57,486 bases of DNA from a virus, in the IMG/VR virus record IMGVR_UViG_3300042298_002341, positions 1-57,486 of that record, one strand, 5' to 3'. The notes beneath the pieces are model-generated. The model had not been told where the DNA came from. It saw nothing but the letters and a program-made list of their open reading frames with translations, and did not search any database. The stretch's first letter is position 1, and every line of letters begins with the position of its first letter. Both the position numbers and the translations under genes were made by a program. This document shows, one piece after another, positions 33,701 through 42,851 of this stretch.

Positions 33701-36700
33701 CAGGCCATGAGCGCCGACTACTCGGCCGCGCAGCAACTGATCCGCGTCTTCGAGCGTGCCACTGAGCAGGCGGCAGAGCAGCTGTTCACTTCGCGCTCGG
33801 GCATGACGGAGGCGCAGCTTCAGAACAGCATCTCCCTGCGCGAGGCGATCTCTGAGCTTCGGCAGGCGTACGAGTCCCCGGACAGCACCGCGCAGATCCG
33901 CAGTGATGCCGTCAAGGCGGTCGAGAACGCGCTGACCTACGTCCGCAACGCGGGACTGCCCAATGACAGCGTGAAGCGCATACGGCGTTTTGACGAGATG
34001 CTGGAGCTTGCGGACAGCGCTGCGAAGCGCTACGTCGAGCGTATGGGTCGGTTTGCCAACATCCAGCAGACGCTGCGTGACATTGACGCGGCGCGGTTCA
34101 TGGCGCTGTCGGTGCAGCACGCTGTCACGAAAGGCAACGCGGACAGGCTGATCGAAGCGCAGGAAGCGGTGGTGCAGGCCAAGCAGGAGGCCGACCTTGC
34201 GCAAGAGAGCATGAACGCTCTGGCCACGCAGCCTATGGAAGAGCAGCTGGGGCCGCTCCGCAAAGAGATTCGTCAACTGCGTGCCAAGCTGGACGACGCT
34301 GTCAAGGCCCTGTCAGTCACTCGCGACAAGAAGTCTGGCCCGCTCAGCGGCCAGCTTGGCAAAGCGCTGCTGCAGCTGAACGAAGATGTCATCATCGCCA
34401 TCGATCCGTTGAAGCCGTCCGAGATGACGAAGACGGATGATGGATGGGCGCTGAACTTCGAAGAGCGCACCGTCCGCGCGATCATGCATACGGCGTCTCC
34501 GCAGGCTATTGCCCGGCTGGAAGCCAAGTACGGCAAGGAAGCGCGTGAAGCTGACGAGCAGGCAGTGCGCCGCGTGTACGGCGATGTGTACGGCGCTGAC
34601 GGTGTTACGCCTGTTTCTAGGCGACGTATTGAGTTCCAGCGCGGGCTTTCACCTAAAGAAGAGGCGCGTATCGCTGCGCTCGAAGAAAAGTATGCAGACC
34701 TGCTGGCTCAACGCTTTACTGGCGATTCTGTCAATGACAAGCTGCTCAGCGAAGCGCGCGAAGCAGTAAAAGCCAAGATTGAAACGTACAACAACAAGGC
34801 CACGGAGCGTCAGAAAAAACTGGAGAACGCTTATGCAACGATGATCGCCTCGCGCAAACAACTGGAAGATGCCTTCGCTCAGACCACCACAGAGTTCAAT
34901 CAAGAACGCGACCCGCTGCTTGCCGAAAAAGACAGGCTACTGCAAGAACTAACTGTTGAACGCACGGCTGAGCAGATCAAAGCCATTCTTGGGCTCAAGA
35001 AAGACTTCTCGCTGGAGGTGCTAAAGGCGCGTCTCGACGCTAGTTACGCCAGCCGCATTGACAAGCTAGACGCCAAGATTAAAAAGTTCGAAGACGCGTA
35101 CAGTGCTAAACAGGACAAAACCATCACAGAGCTAGCCAAAGTCAATACGGCTTTTGAGCGAGATCGTGGCGTTTTTCGTACTACGTTGCCGACACGCGCC
35201 GAAATCGCGGCTGCACGCGGTAGCGTGACGCGCGCCGCCGAGAAGAAGCACATCGACGTGCTTCGCGGGCAGATCGAACTAGCTATGCTCATCACGCACA
35301 AAGCGGTAGAGCGTATTGCGGCCACGCAGCATAAACGTCGTGTCAGTTCACCGCTCATGCGTAAACTTAGCACGCTTGCCCAGTTCTACACAGGCGTAGG
35401 ACGCTCTCAAAAAGGCGGCGATGGGCGCGGGCGGCTGCTTGAAAGCACACGCGTTAGTGAACGAGACGTGCCGTTTAGCGCGTTTGAAATTCGACAAATC
35501 AATGAGCTTACAGACGCCATCACTGGCAAACCCGCACTTAAGCGTTCGGAAGCGCAAGCGCCGTACGTCGCAGGCGAACAGCCGACGATTAAGCGCGCAG
35601 CCGCCACGACGCTTGAGTCTTTCTTGACTGAAGCCGAAGCAACGGTGCTGGCGCGTACAGACATCAAGATGTCGGAAGTTAGCAGCATCATCACTGACGC
35701 AATCGATCTGACAACAGAACGCAGTTCAGCAGTTGGACGTGCTTTCTTTTCTGGCAAGCTGAATAAGCTACTGACCGGCCCCGCGCTTAAAGGCGAATCG
35801 GGCTCAGCCGTCGAGGCAGCCCTGAGGCGTTTGTACTCAATAGCGGCAGGTGAAACTGCCGGCACTCGTAGACCGCTGACAGAAGCCGAGCGTCTTGCAC
35901 AAGATGCTGAATTCTTGTCAAGTTCAGCCGTTGAACGACGTGCGATGTCCGTGGCACGGCAGCAGAAGATTGCCGAGCGTATGAAGCCTCGACCTATCAA
36001 TGACGAAGAAGCCAGCGCGCTGCGAGACGACAACGACTTCTACGCTCGGCAGACTGTCAATGATGTGAGCGCGGATGTGCAGCAGGCGTTGGAGAGCAAC
36101 GACCTGCCCGCAGCGCTTCGTCTGCTCAGCGAGAACGCCAGCAGCCCTGAGAACCGCGAGACGGCGCGCCGCCTCCTCGACAACATCGAGGGTGTGCGCG
36201 TGGTGGTCGCCGACGAAGTGACGCTCGATGGCAAGGCGGTCGAAGGCAAGTACAACCCGCAGTCGCTGACAATCACGCTCGACCGGGCACTGCTGAGCGA
36301 AGAGACGCTTCTGCACGAGGCCGCGCACCCGGCCACACTGAGCAGCCTCGACGCGCCGAAAGGCGAGCAGGCGCAGGCGGCGCGCGCCGAGCTTGAGAAG
36401 CTCTACAGCGAGGTCAAGGCCGATCCGAAGTTCGCCAAGGAGTACGCCTCGACCGACCTCAAGGAGTTCGTCTCCGAGCTTCTGTCCAACGCCGATCTGC
36501 GCAACAAGCTCGACGCCCGCGAGGGGCTGCTCAAACGCGTCTACAGGGCGCTGATGCGCCTGCTCGGGTTCGACACCCAGACCGCGTCGCAGAAGGCCAT
36601 GGCGCAGGCGTACAAGCTGTTCCAGCCGGCAAGCGCCGCGAGCGCCGATAAAACCATTGGCTCTGCCGGTAGAGTCAAAGACGCTGCAGTTACTTTCAGG

Positions 36701-39691
36701 GGGCGTCGAGGACACGCAAGCAACGAATCGGTTATCGCGTCTTTGCGCGTTATTGACGAAGATGACGACATAGCGTTTGAGTACCCAAAGCGTGTTGGCG
36801 CAGTAATGTTGGAGAACATCTATCGAGTAGACAAAGGCGAAACCGGACGAGCTACTCCACTACTGCAGTCAATAGCCAACTGGGCAGACGCTAACGGTAA
36901 AAAACTGGTGTTGATGCCGTCTGGGGAGATTGCTAACTCCAGAGCCGCGTTAAAAAATTGGTATGAACGCAACGGCTTTGTTTCAAAAGCGGACGGAGCC
37001 ATGGAACGTGAACCTGTCCGACGTGTTCTTGCTTCTGCCGTACGCGCGCGTGGCATCAACGCTGTGATGAACGGCGTCTTCCCCGGCACCAAGCCGGTTG
37101 CTGCGGCCAGTGTCGGTTCTGATGTCGCGGATGCGGTCTCGCGGGTTGTGGGGCGCAACGCCTCGCTGGGGGACAAGTACACAGCCTTCACTGCCGGCCT
37201 CACCGTGCGGCAGGCCATGTTGGATCGGTGGGCGTCTGTCGAGCACATCCTCAAGCAAGGCATCGCCAAAGGCAAGATCGACGAGACGCGTGCCCTGCAG
37301 CTGCGCGTTAACATGCGACTGCACGACCAAGTCAACCAGATCACGAGCGCTGGCCTGACGCGTGGTGGCATTCAGTTGACAACGGACAAAGAAAGCAAGG
37401 GGGTCAAGTACGTCGAGGCAGTTGGCGGAGCCAACGCCATCCAGATGGCCAACGCGCTGCGCAAAGCCAAGGTAGGCAACGAGCAGTTCACCGAGCAGCT
37501 GTTCACGACGTGGCTCGCTGTCAAACGCGCCGAGTCCATGGAGGGCGGCTACCGCAAGCTGAACTTCGGTGTTGATGCGAAGGGCAATCGCCTGTTTGAC
37601 GCGCAAGACGGTGCAGCCATCAAGGCAAAGGTCAACTCCGACCCCGCCACGCGTGAGGCGTTCGAGGAGGCTCGGCGCATCTACCGCGAGTACAACGACG
37701 GTCTCATCACGCTGCTTGAAAAGTCTGGTGTGATCGACTCGACCAAAGCGGCGGAACTGAAGAAGGGCGACTTCGTTCCGTTCTATCGCATCTCGGGCGA
37801 CGTGGTGGAACTCGACATCGGCGCGTCGCGTCCTGTCACCATCGGCAACGTCATCGACCAGCCCTACCTGCGCGAGCTTGTGGGCGGCGAAGACAAGATC
37901 ATGCCTGTGTTCTCCAGCATGGCGCGCAACACCGGGCTGCTGGTGCAGCTGTCCCTGCGCAATCTGCAGGCCAAAGACGTGGCCAACATGCTGCAAGAGA
38001 CGGGGCTTGCCACCATCGTCTCCAAGCGCATTGAACAGAACGGACGCATCATTCGGTTCAAGTACGGCGGCAAAGAGTGGTCTGCTGTGCTTGACGCTGC
38101 GGCTTTCAAAGAGCAGGGCCTGACGCCTGAGATGGTTGTGCAGGGGCTGCAGGGCGTGAAGACCGCCATCCCTGCGGTGGTTCAAGCGATGTCCTACCCG
38201 GCGTCGCTGCTGCGCAAGTCCATCACACGCACGCCTGTCTACGTCGTGCGGCAGATGATCCGTGACCCGCTCAACGCGTGGCTCACCACAGGCGGGGACA
38301 TCAACCCGCTGAAAGTGGCGGCGGGCGGCATCAAGAACATGTTCTCGACCAAGTCCACGAAGACAGAGGACACGCTCAGCCGGGCCGGCGTAGTCAGCAG
38401 CCACGTCTTCAGCAACAGCCCTGAGGATGTGGCGCGCATCCTCCAGCAGATCACCGCTGGCGGGTCGAACTGGAACGCGGCCATGGCCAAGCTCGATGGC
38501 ATGGCTCTGAAGGCTGACGCGCAGACGCGGGCGGCGGTCTACGACAACTTCCGCAACAAGGGCATGACGCACGTCGAGGCGCTGCTCAACACGCTGGAGT
38601 CGATGAACTTCACGCGGCGCGGAACCTCCGCGTCGATGCTGTGGCTCTCGACCATCATCCCGTTCTTCAACGCACAGGTGCAGGGCCTCGACATCTTCTA
38701 CCGCGCGCTGCGCGGCGACGTGCCCTACGAGCAGAAGATGCACGCCCGCGCTGAACTGCTGAGGCGCGGTGCGATGGTTGCCGCCGGCACCATGGTCTAT
38801 GCCCTGCTGATGCAGGAAGATGAGTCCTACAAGAACGCGACGCCGGAGGAGCGGGCCATGAGTTGGTTCGTGCCCATCCCCGGCGGCGGGTCGTTGCGCG
38901 TGCCCATCCCGTTCGAGTTCGGCATGCTCTTCAAGTCGCTGCCTGAGGCGCTCATCAACACCGCGTTCGGCGACACGCGCGTCTCCGAGGCCATGGGGGC
39001 GCTGGCCAAGCAGCTGACGATGTCCAGCCCGCTCTCGCTGCCCACCGCCATCCAGCCGATCATCGAGCTTACGGCGAACTACAGCTTCTTCACCGACCAG
39101 CCCATCGAGTCTGCGCGTGAGCGCAACCTCACGCCGGGCGAGCGCTTCCGTCAGAACACGTCGGAGATCGCCAAGCTCATCGGTGGAACCCTGAACGTCT
39201 CGCCCATCGCCATTGAGCACCTCGTGCGCGGCTACACCGGCTCGACCGGCATCCTCGCTTTGTCGCTGATAAATCCGATACTGCGCCCGTTCTCTGCCCA
39301 AGAGATGGGGGAGCGTCCCGAGCGATCGCTGAGCGAACTGCCCATGATCGGCTCGCTGGTGCAGCCCGAGAACGGCCGAGGGCTCATCAACGCGGCGTTC
39401 GACGACATCAACCGCATCCAGCGTGCAGCCAGCACCTACCGGGAGATGATCGAGTCTGGGCGGGTGGACGACGCCCAGTCGTTCGCTGAGCGCTTCTCGC
39501 GTGAGATGGCGCTGACCTCTACCGGCGGTGCGTTCCGCCAGCAGATGGGTGAGCTTGCTCAGCAGAAGCGGATGATCGCAGCCAGCGCCGGCCTGTCAGG
39601 CGAGCAGAAGCGTGCTCAGATCGACGAGATCAAGAAGCTGGAGATCATGATGGCGCGCCAGATCCGCGATCTGGTCAACGCGTCCGAGTGA
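30701..39691 (+). CDS. Giant polyvalent ejection protein with LPD38
   Basis: 2996 residues, the largest gene. In order: an N-terminal motif PDGRIYRFKGPEGVPQEEL (about 9-27) typical of phage ejection proteins; glycine/alanine-rich hydrophobic stretches (about 113-165, 280-300) able to enter membranes; an FtsK-gamma-like winged helix (500-557); a Pro/Ala/Glu linker; very long coiled coils (about 890-1700); a zincin motif HEAAH (1872-1876); a GNAT-like segment (about 1985-2110); and a long C-terminal region with YVVRQMIRDPLNAWL (about 2510) that I recognise as LPD38. Polyvalent proteins are delivered with phage DNA, so this one is probably injected. GC content drops over residues ~1300-1750 and ~1985-2110, suggesting mosaic assembly. 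Its 3' end overlaps the first leftward gene by 17 bases. Confidence 0.8.
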   Translation: MQTYDVKGPDGRIYRFKGPEGVPQEELEAAARREYLRQPAPDKSKEGFFAAAKAGTQRLAGEAALTAGKMGIIEPERAEQIYAAQQQRAAERFRPTEDSWLESPLLKLKELAGGSVPYMMAPVAVGGLGALAATGVGAPAAAGIAALGGAGLTSLTQFTGSNLARNVEEGKRLAETSGAGAVAAAIPQAALDVVSLRMLPGIGRIFNRAGVEISEETAHRIAQQKLRERVADYTLATGKAAGIEGTTEAAQQVLERLQAGLSITDADARKEYFESFIGGAVLGGAIAPVGTALDRGRAVREGTRMGEERLKTGLEMGPPDLPALLAGPPDLSGAFGPPTWAKGLESAGAPPLKLGLSETPDQRRSRVEQGIAGIEAELQARAQGTEPLTPEQIIALDAQMEPKRQQLEALKQELAEIGPPPPAPPPMASLQQQETKLLQEIEAARGRGDLSLQARLARRLVEVRRLMGKAPTEEAMPTATAETPTPEVPTVETPQPTEAEALYQRAVEAVQASGKASVSSIQQALTIGYKPAAKLLKQMEEAGVVSPPQANGRRTVLQPAQTAEPAEAVKPEPTEALPAPTTPAAETTELTAAAETTAPEPTAPAEKPTKPAKAAQAVAPAEEQAEAPLPEYKTWPPTQEPAEGAPKGEQYWGPPKITPTREKRTDEYERNLLGALRRLTNYFEPRKGINPQTQAVEMMRPEPTEAQVEAVTELLTRGLERGNLRAEAQRATRAQGMADEEPRMRGVNIDAVRELVNDIAKSPEKRQAVQKALRDPAGSDFFDTLSKRLLTRERREYPVRKPSPTPAKADSPVRRLSSAYKQAAGAKLGDEDAALMQQLRPLLPRIATATPEVGDTDTREVVSKWLSSAAQGKASATARAQVAKIVQSYGEKAPPKPTKAQQVAEKKRAEAQAKADKELEQAHAALEKATAPLKEKLAALQDAAAKLVQARDLEGKAAAQKRNEAITGLMKAEKALEQLRLEIAAPFAKQASKVLPGWRAQAMSADYSAAQQLIRVFERATEQAAEQLFTSRSGMTEAQLQNSISLREAISELRQAYESPDSTAQIRSDAVKAVENALTYVRNAGLPNDSVKRIRRFDEMLELADSAAKRYVERMGRFANIQQTLRDIDAARFMALSVQHAVTKGNADRLIEAQEAVVQAKQEADLAQESMNALATQPMEEQLGPLRKEIRQLRAKLDDAVKALSVTRDKKSGPLSGQLGKALLQLNEDVIIAIDPLKPSEMTKTDDGWALNFEERTVRAIMHTASPQAIARLEAKYGKEAREADEQAVRRVYGDVYGADGVTPVSRRRIEFQRGLSPKEEARIAALEEKYADLLAQRFTGDSVNDKLLSEAREAVKAKIETYNNKATERQKKLENAYATMIASRKQLEDAFAQTTTEFNQERDPLLAEKDRLLQELTVERTAEQIKAILGLKKDFSLEVLKARLDASYASRIDKLDAKIKKFEDAYSAKQDKTITELAKVNTAFERDRGVFRTTLPTRAEIAAARGSVTRAAEKKHIDVLRGQIELAMLITHKAVERIAATQHKRRVSSPLMRKLSTLAQFYTGVGRSQKGGDGRGRLLESTRVSERDVPFSAFEIRQINELTDAITGKPALKRSEAQAPYVAGEQPTIKRAAATTLESFLTEAEATVLARTDIKMSEVSSIITDAIDLTTERSSAVGRAFFSGKLNKLLTGPALKGESGSAVEAALRRLYSIAAGETAGTRRPLTEAERLAQDAEFLSSSAVERRAMSVARQQKIAERMKPRPINDEEASALRDDNDFYARQTVNDVSADVQQALESNDLPAALRLLSENASSPENRETARRLLDNIEGVRVVVADEVTLDGKAVEGKYNPQSLTITLDRALLSEETLLHEAAHPATLSSLDAPKGEQAQAARAELEKLYSEVKADPKFAKEYASTDLKEFVSELLSNADLRNKLDAREGLLKRVYRALMRLLGFDTQTASQKAMAQAYKLFQPASAASADKTIGSAGRVKDAAVTFRGRRGHASNESVIASLRVIDEDDDIAFEYPKRVGAVMLENIYRVDKGETGRATPLLQSIANWADANGKKLVLMPSGEIANSRAALKNWYERNGFVSKADGAMEREPVRRVLASAVRARGINAVMNGVFPGTKPVAAASVGSDVADAVSRVVGRNASLGDKYTAFTAGLTVRQAMLDRWASVEHILKQGIAKGKIDETRALQLRVNMRLHDQVNQITSAGLTRGGIQLTTDKESKGVKYVEAVGGANAIQMANALRKAKVGNEQFTEQLFTTWLAVKRAESMEGGYRKLNFGVDAKGNRLFDAQDGAAIKAKVNSDPATREAFEEARRIYREYNDGLITLLEKSGVIDSTKAAELKKGDFVPFYRISGDVVELDIGASRPVTIGNVIDQPYLRELVGGEDKIMPVFSSMARNTGLLVQLSLRNLQAKDVANMLQETGLATIVSKRIEQNGRIIRFKYGGKEWSAVLDAAAFKEQGLTPEMVVQGLQGVKTAIPAVVQAMSYPASLLRKSITRTPVYVVRQMIRDPLNAWLTTGGDINPLKVAAGGIKNMFSTKSTKTEDTLSRAGVVSSHVFSNSPEDVARILQQITAGGSNWNAAMAKLDGMALKADAQTRAAVYDNFRNKGMTHVEALLNTLESMNFTRRGTSASMLWLSTIIPFFNAQVQGLDIFYRALRGDVPYEQKMHARAELLRRGAMVAAGTMVYALLMQEDESYKNATPEERAMSWFVPIPGGGSLRVPIPFEFGMLFKSLPEALINTAFGDTRVSEAMGALAKQLTMSSPLSLPTAIQPIIELTANYSFFTDQPIESARERNLTPGERFRQNTSEIAKLIGGTLNVSPIAIEHLVRGYTGSTGILALSLINPILRPFSAQEMGERPERSLSELPMIGSLVQPENGRGLINAAFDDINRIQRAASTYREMIESGRVDDAQSFAERFSREMALTSTGGAFRQQMGELAQQKRMIAASAGLSGEQKRAQIDEIKKLEIMMARQIRDLVNASE

Positions 39692-39863
39692 AGAGCACGC
39701 CCAGCTTGCCCTTGTGGATGACGTAGCGCACGGTGAGTCTGTAGCGGAAAGGGAGCGCGGTTGCAAAGCCGCGCTCCTTCACGCCATTCAAGTCAAGACA
39801 GGGGATGAAGAGGCTCTGGCCTACCTCAACGCGATCCCACGGAAAGCGTACTTGAGTCTTCAT
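39675..39863 (-). CDS. Small early protein, VGQSxF family
   Basis: 62 residues (VRFPWDRVEVGQSLFIPCLD ... HKGKLGVLFTRTR). The FPWDxVEVGQSLFIP core matches YPYETMEVGQSFFVA in the 87-residue protein encoded at 56059-56322, so the two are likely paralogues. It is the last gene of the leftward arm. It starts inside the primase-helicase gene and its stop lies 17 bases inside the convergent giant gene. Function unknown; possibly a DNA-binding or regulatory peptide. Confidence 0.6.
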   Translation of the reverse strand: MKTQVRFPWDRVEVGQSLFIPCLDLNGVKERGFATALPFRYRLTVRYVIHKGKLGVLFTRTR

Positions 39864-42846
39864 CGAGTCGATCCTTGGGCACCGTAAGGTGCATGGTCAG
39901 CACCCGTAGCGCCGGTCCATCCACACGCGCAAGCATGTCCTTGCGCACATTGAAACGAACATGCACGCCCTCAGTGTGCATCGCTTGCAGCCCACGCTTC
40001 AGATCAGCAAAGCCAAAGCTCATAGCCGCACAGTGCTGACGCAGCAGCTGCTCTTCAACGAAGAAGTCCACTAGGTGAGTGTGCGTCACCCCGTGCTCAA
40101 CCCTGCCCATGACGTTGGCTTTGGTTGAGGTCTTGCCGGTGATATCGACGCCAAGGTCCGTGAGCAGATCGCCTTCGCTGCTGCGACGGACCACCACGAA
40201 GCGCCCGTGGTACTCGCGAATGTAGGCGTTGAGCACGTCCTCGGCAGACCGAATCGACGCCTTGTAGCTGACGCGTGCGGCCTGCACCAGCGACTTGAGC
40301 GCCCCGACGACGGGCTTGATGGGTACGGACAGCAGCTGCGTGTAGTTCTCTCCCAGCAGGATTGTGGCGGTCAGGATGTTGGTGCAGGCTGCGTGCCAGA
40401 TACGCTCCTCATCAGTGAACGCGAACTCGTTGCGAACCCGTGTGTGCACCTGCGCCCAGAGATCAGCAACCTTCCGGTAGTTGGACACGCAGTAGCGTAT
40501 CCACTGCTCACCCGCCACGCCGTAGTTTGACCGCAGCATCTGCAGAACCGCCCGCTCTCGGTCGTCGAACTGCAGTTCTTTCGACGGAGTCCACTCCAGC
40601 ATACGCATGAGTTCGCCATGCGATGAGTGCTTGCGACTGCCAGTCAGCAGATCGATCATGTGCACGTTCGATGTGAGCGTGCAAGTTGAAGACCACGTCG
40701 AGTTGTTCAGCCGTTCCTTGTTGGAGCTAGACTCCATGCGCTCCTTGCCCTGACCCTCCGCGAAGTCGAAGATGAAGGCGGGGGCCCACTCCACGTCATT
40801 GCGGGCCTTGGACGTGATCTCGTCGCTGAGCAGCGGCAGGCTGTTCAGCAGGCCAGCGCGTTGCTGCATGGCCACGGGCGAGGTGCCTTTGCTGGTGCGG
40901 TAGCGGATGGGGTGGCCCCACACGCCGGCCTTCAGCGAGAGCGTGAGCGACTTGCCGGTGCCCGACGCCGTGGACCCGATGTGCCACACAAAGCCCTCGT
41001 GGTTGCTGAAGTGCATCAGCGTCGAGCCGAAGCTGTCGATGCACAGCGCCAGCATCGTCCACATCTCGCGGTCGATCAGCAAGTTCCACGGACGCCGCCA
41101 ATCCTCCACCGTACCCCGCGCCTGCGTGACGCGGTTCAGGTTCTCCAGCCCCGGCATGGGCACGATGTGCTCCGTGCCGTCAGGACGGAAGACGCGGTTG
41201 TTGTAGACGAAGGTGCGATCACGCTGCCAGCCAAACTGCACCGGCACGTCGAGCGGCTTCTTGTTCTGCGACGCTTCATTCACACAGGCGCGAACATAGC
41301 CAAACAGGTGCACATCCATGGCCGACCCACGCGACGCGTAGATGTTGTGCGCGGCCAGACACTTGAGAAGGTCGTCACGCGATACGACGGCCTTCGTCGG
41401 CATGATGATCGAGATGTAGTCTTTACCATTGCCGTCTGGCGTAGGCTTGATCGCCATCATGTGTACGCGATGCTCGCCGTCTTCCATCTTGAGCAGATCG
41501 ACGACAAACAGGTCATGGGAGAGCACTTCCACCTTTGTCTTGATTGTCACACCGGAGGCGTCGGTCTCCTTCACCTCCACATACACGCCACCGCGCTCAC
41601 CGTACATGTAGCCACGCGGTGGTGAGGGGATCTCCACTTTGCGCGTCTGCAGGACACCGGGGCCGTCGTCTTCATCGTCGTCAAGCACCGGCTCGGGTGC
41701 GTTGTCGTCCTTCAGCGTGTTCGTCGGGACGATGATCTGTCGCGGCTCAACGTGCGTCAACACGTCACGGCCCAGCGCCAACGCGTTGGTGATCTTGCCC
41801 CAGTGCGGGCAGCTGGGGCAGACGCCGGGGTTCTCCGAGTCCATCTTGATGCACGGGTACGGCCCCTTGATCTCCGCGAGCTTGGCGTGCATCCGATGCT
41901 CGGGGTAGGGGTGCAGGGCGCTCAGTTCCCGTGACGCCTCGTCGCCGTCCACGCAGACCTTCGTCCACGAGAGCAGTCCACGCCACAGCGGCTCCATGCC
42001 GTCGTCCGACGCGTTCTTGCTGTAGTGGGCCAGCTGGCCGCACCCATCCCCGCGCTCGGTGCGCAGCATGATGGTCTTGAAGTGCGTCGTCACATTGCCC
42101 AGCAAAGCCTCGGCGGCGGCGCTGCGCCGCTGCTGCGCACGGCTGGGGGCCGTGCCTTCCAACGACACCCCGTGCGCCACGAAGCTGTTGCTGATGGGCG
42201 CGTAGCGCTCCGACAGTTGGGCGCGGACGATGGCGCTGAATCGGCGCAGATCGACCGGACCCGTGCCCTCCTGCAGCAGCTTGACCCGGCGCGGCGTGCC
42301 GTACACCTTCTTGTGATTCAGCGTGTCCGGGACGCGCAGAATCCGCGCCGCATCCGCAGTGGCGGTCATGTCGATGTGGAAGCCTTCCTGCACGCACAGG
42401 CGCTTGAAGTTTTCAGCGATAGGCTTCCATGTGACGATGTCCACCGGCTCCGTCAGCGGCCAATAGCAGTGAAGCCCCCCGCCCGATGAAATGACGTGGG
42501 GTTTGCCTAGCTCAGCCAGACCCGTCTGGTCAATGAAATCATAGAGAGCAGCGCCTGCTTCTGCCTTAGTGTCATACTTGTCGATGTCGATGTAGATGGC
42601 CTTGATGGCTCGCGCGTTCTTGGCTGTTCGGCGTTCCTTCCGCATGTGCTCGACGGCGGGGTCGAATGTCGCCATTGCGAAGTAGATGTCATAGTCGGCC
42701 TTGTACCAGCGCTTGATGTGTGGGGATAGCTCCTCCAGTGTGTGAGTAAAGACATGGTACTTCCGTTCACCCGATATGGCTGCTGCGCAGTACATCCCAT
42801 TTCCGAGAGGCGGCAGCACGTCGGCCATTAGCTCCAAAGCACGCAT
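39826..42846 (-). CDS. Primase-helicase (AEP primase + AAA-type helicase)
   Basis: 1006 residues. The N-terminal archaeo-eukaryotic primase domain shows the catalytic DID (87-89, in YIDIDKYD) and the second motif SGGGLHCYW (121-129). A cysteine cluster (C332, C343, C346, H348) looks like a zinc-binding primase element. The C-terminal motor has a Walker A GSTASGTGKS (624-633) and Walker B-like LLSDE (672-676), as in DUF927/D5-like helicases. It should lay primers and unwind DNA for the polymerase encoded in the same arm. No separate DnaB-type helicase is present, which supports this role. Confidence 0.85.
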   Translation of the reverse strand: MRALELMADVLPPLGNGMYCAAAISGERKYHVFTHTLEELSPHIKRWYKADYDIYFAMATFDPAVEHMRKERRTAKNARAIKAIYIDIDKYDTKAEAGAALYDFIDQTGLAELGKPHVISSGGGLHCYWPLTEPVDIVTWKPIAENFKRLCVQEGFHIDMTATADAARILRVPDTLNHKKVYGTPRRVKLLQEGTGPVDLRRFSAIVRAQLSERYAPISNSFVAHGVSLEGTAPSRAQQRRSAAAEALLGNVTTHFKTIMLRTERGDGCGQLAHYSKNASDDGMEPLWRGLLSWTKVCVDGDEASRELSALHPYPEHRMHAKLAEIKGPYPCIKMDSENPGVCPSCPHWGKITNALALGRDVLTHVEPRQIIVPTNTLKDDNAPEPVLDDDEDDGPGVLQTRKVEIPSPPRGYMYGERGGVYVEVKETDASGVTIKTKVEVLSHDLFVVDLLKMEDGEHRVHMMAIKPTPDGNGKDYISIIMPTKAVVSRDDLLKCLAAHNIYASRGSAMDVHLFGYVRACVNEASQNKKPLDVPVQFGWQRDRTFVYNNRVFRPDGTEHIVPMPGLENLNRVTQARGTVEDWRRPWNLLIDREMWTMLALCIDSFGSTLMHFSNHEGFVWHIGSTASGTGKSLTLSLKAGVWGHPIRYRTSKGTSPVAMQQRAGLLNSLPLLSDEITSKARNDVEWAPAFIFDFAEGQGKERMESSSNKERLNNSTWSSTCTLTSNVHMIDLLTGSRKHSSHGELMRMLEWTPSKELQFDDRERAVLQMLRSNYGVAGEQWIRYCVSNYRKVADLWAQVHTRVRNEFAFTDEERIWHAACTNILTATILLGENYTQLLSVPIKPVVGALKSLVQAARVSYKASIRSAEDVLNAYIREYHGRFVVVRRSSEGDLLTDLGVDITGKTSTKANVMGRVEHGVTHTHLVDFFVEEQLLRQHCAAMSFGFADLKRGLQAMHTEGVHVRFNVRKDMLARVDGPALRVLTMHLTVPKDRLDEDSSTLSVGSR

Positions 42847-42851
42847 TGTTC

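Noticed and set aside
36983-39301. 772-codon leftward frame within the giant gene
   Set aside because: High-GC antisense shadow full of Arg, His and Asp; the rightward frame contains recognisable LPD38 sequence.
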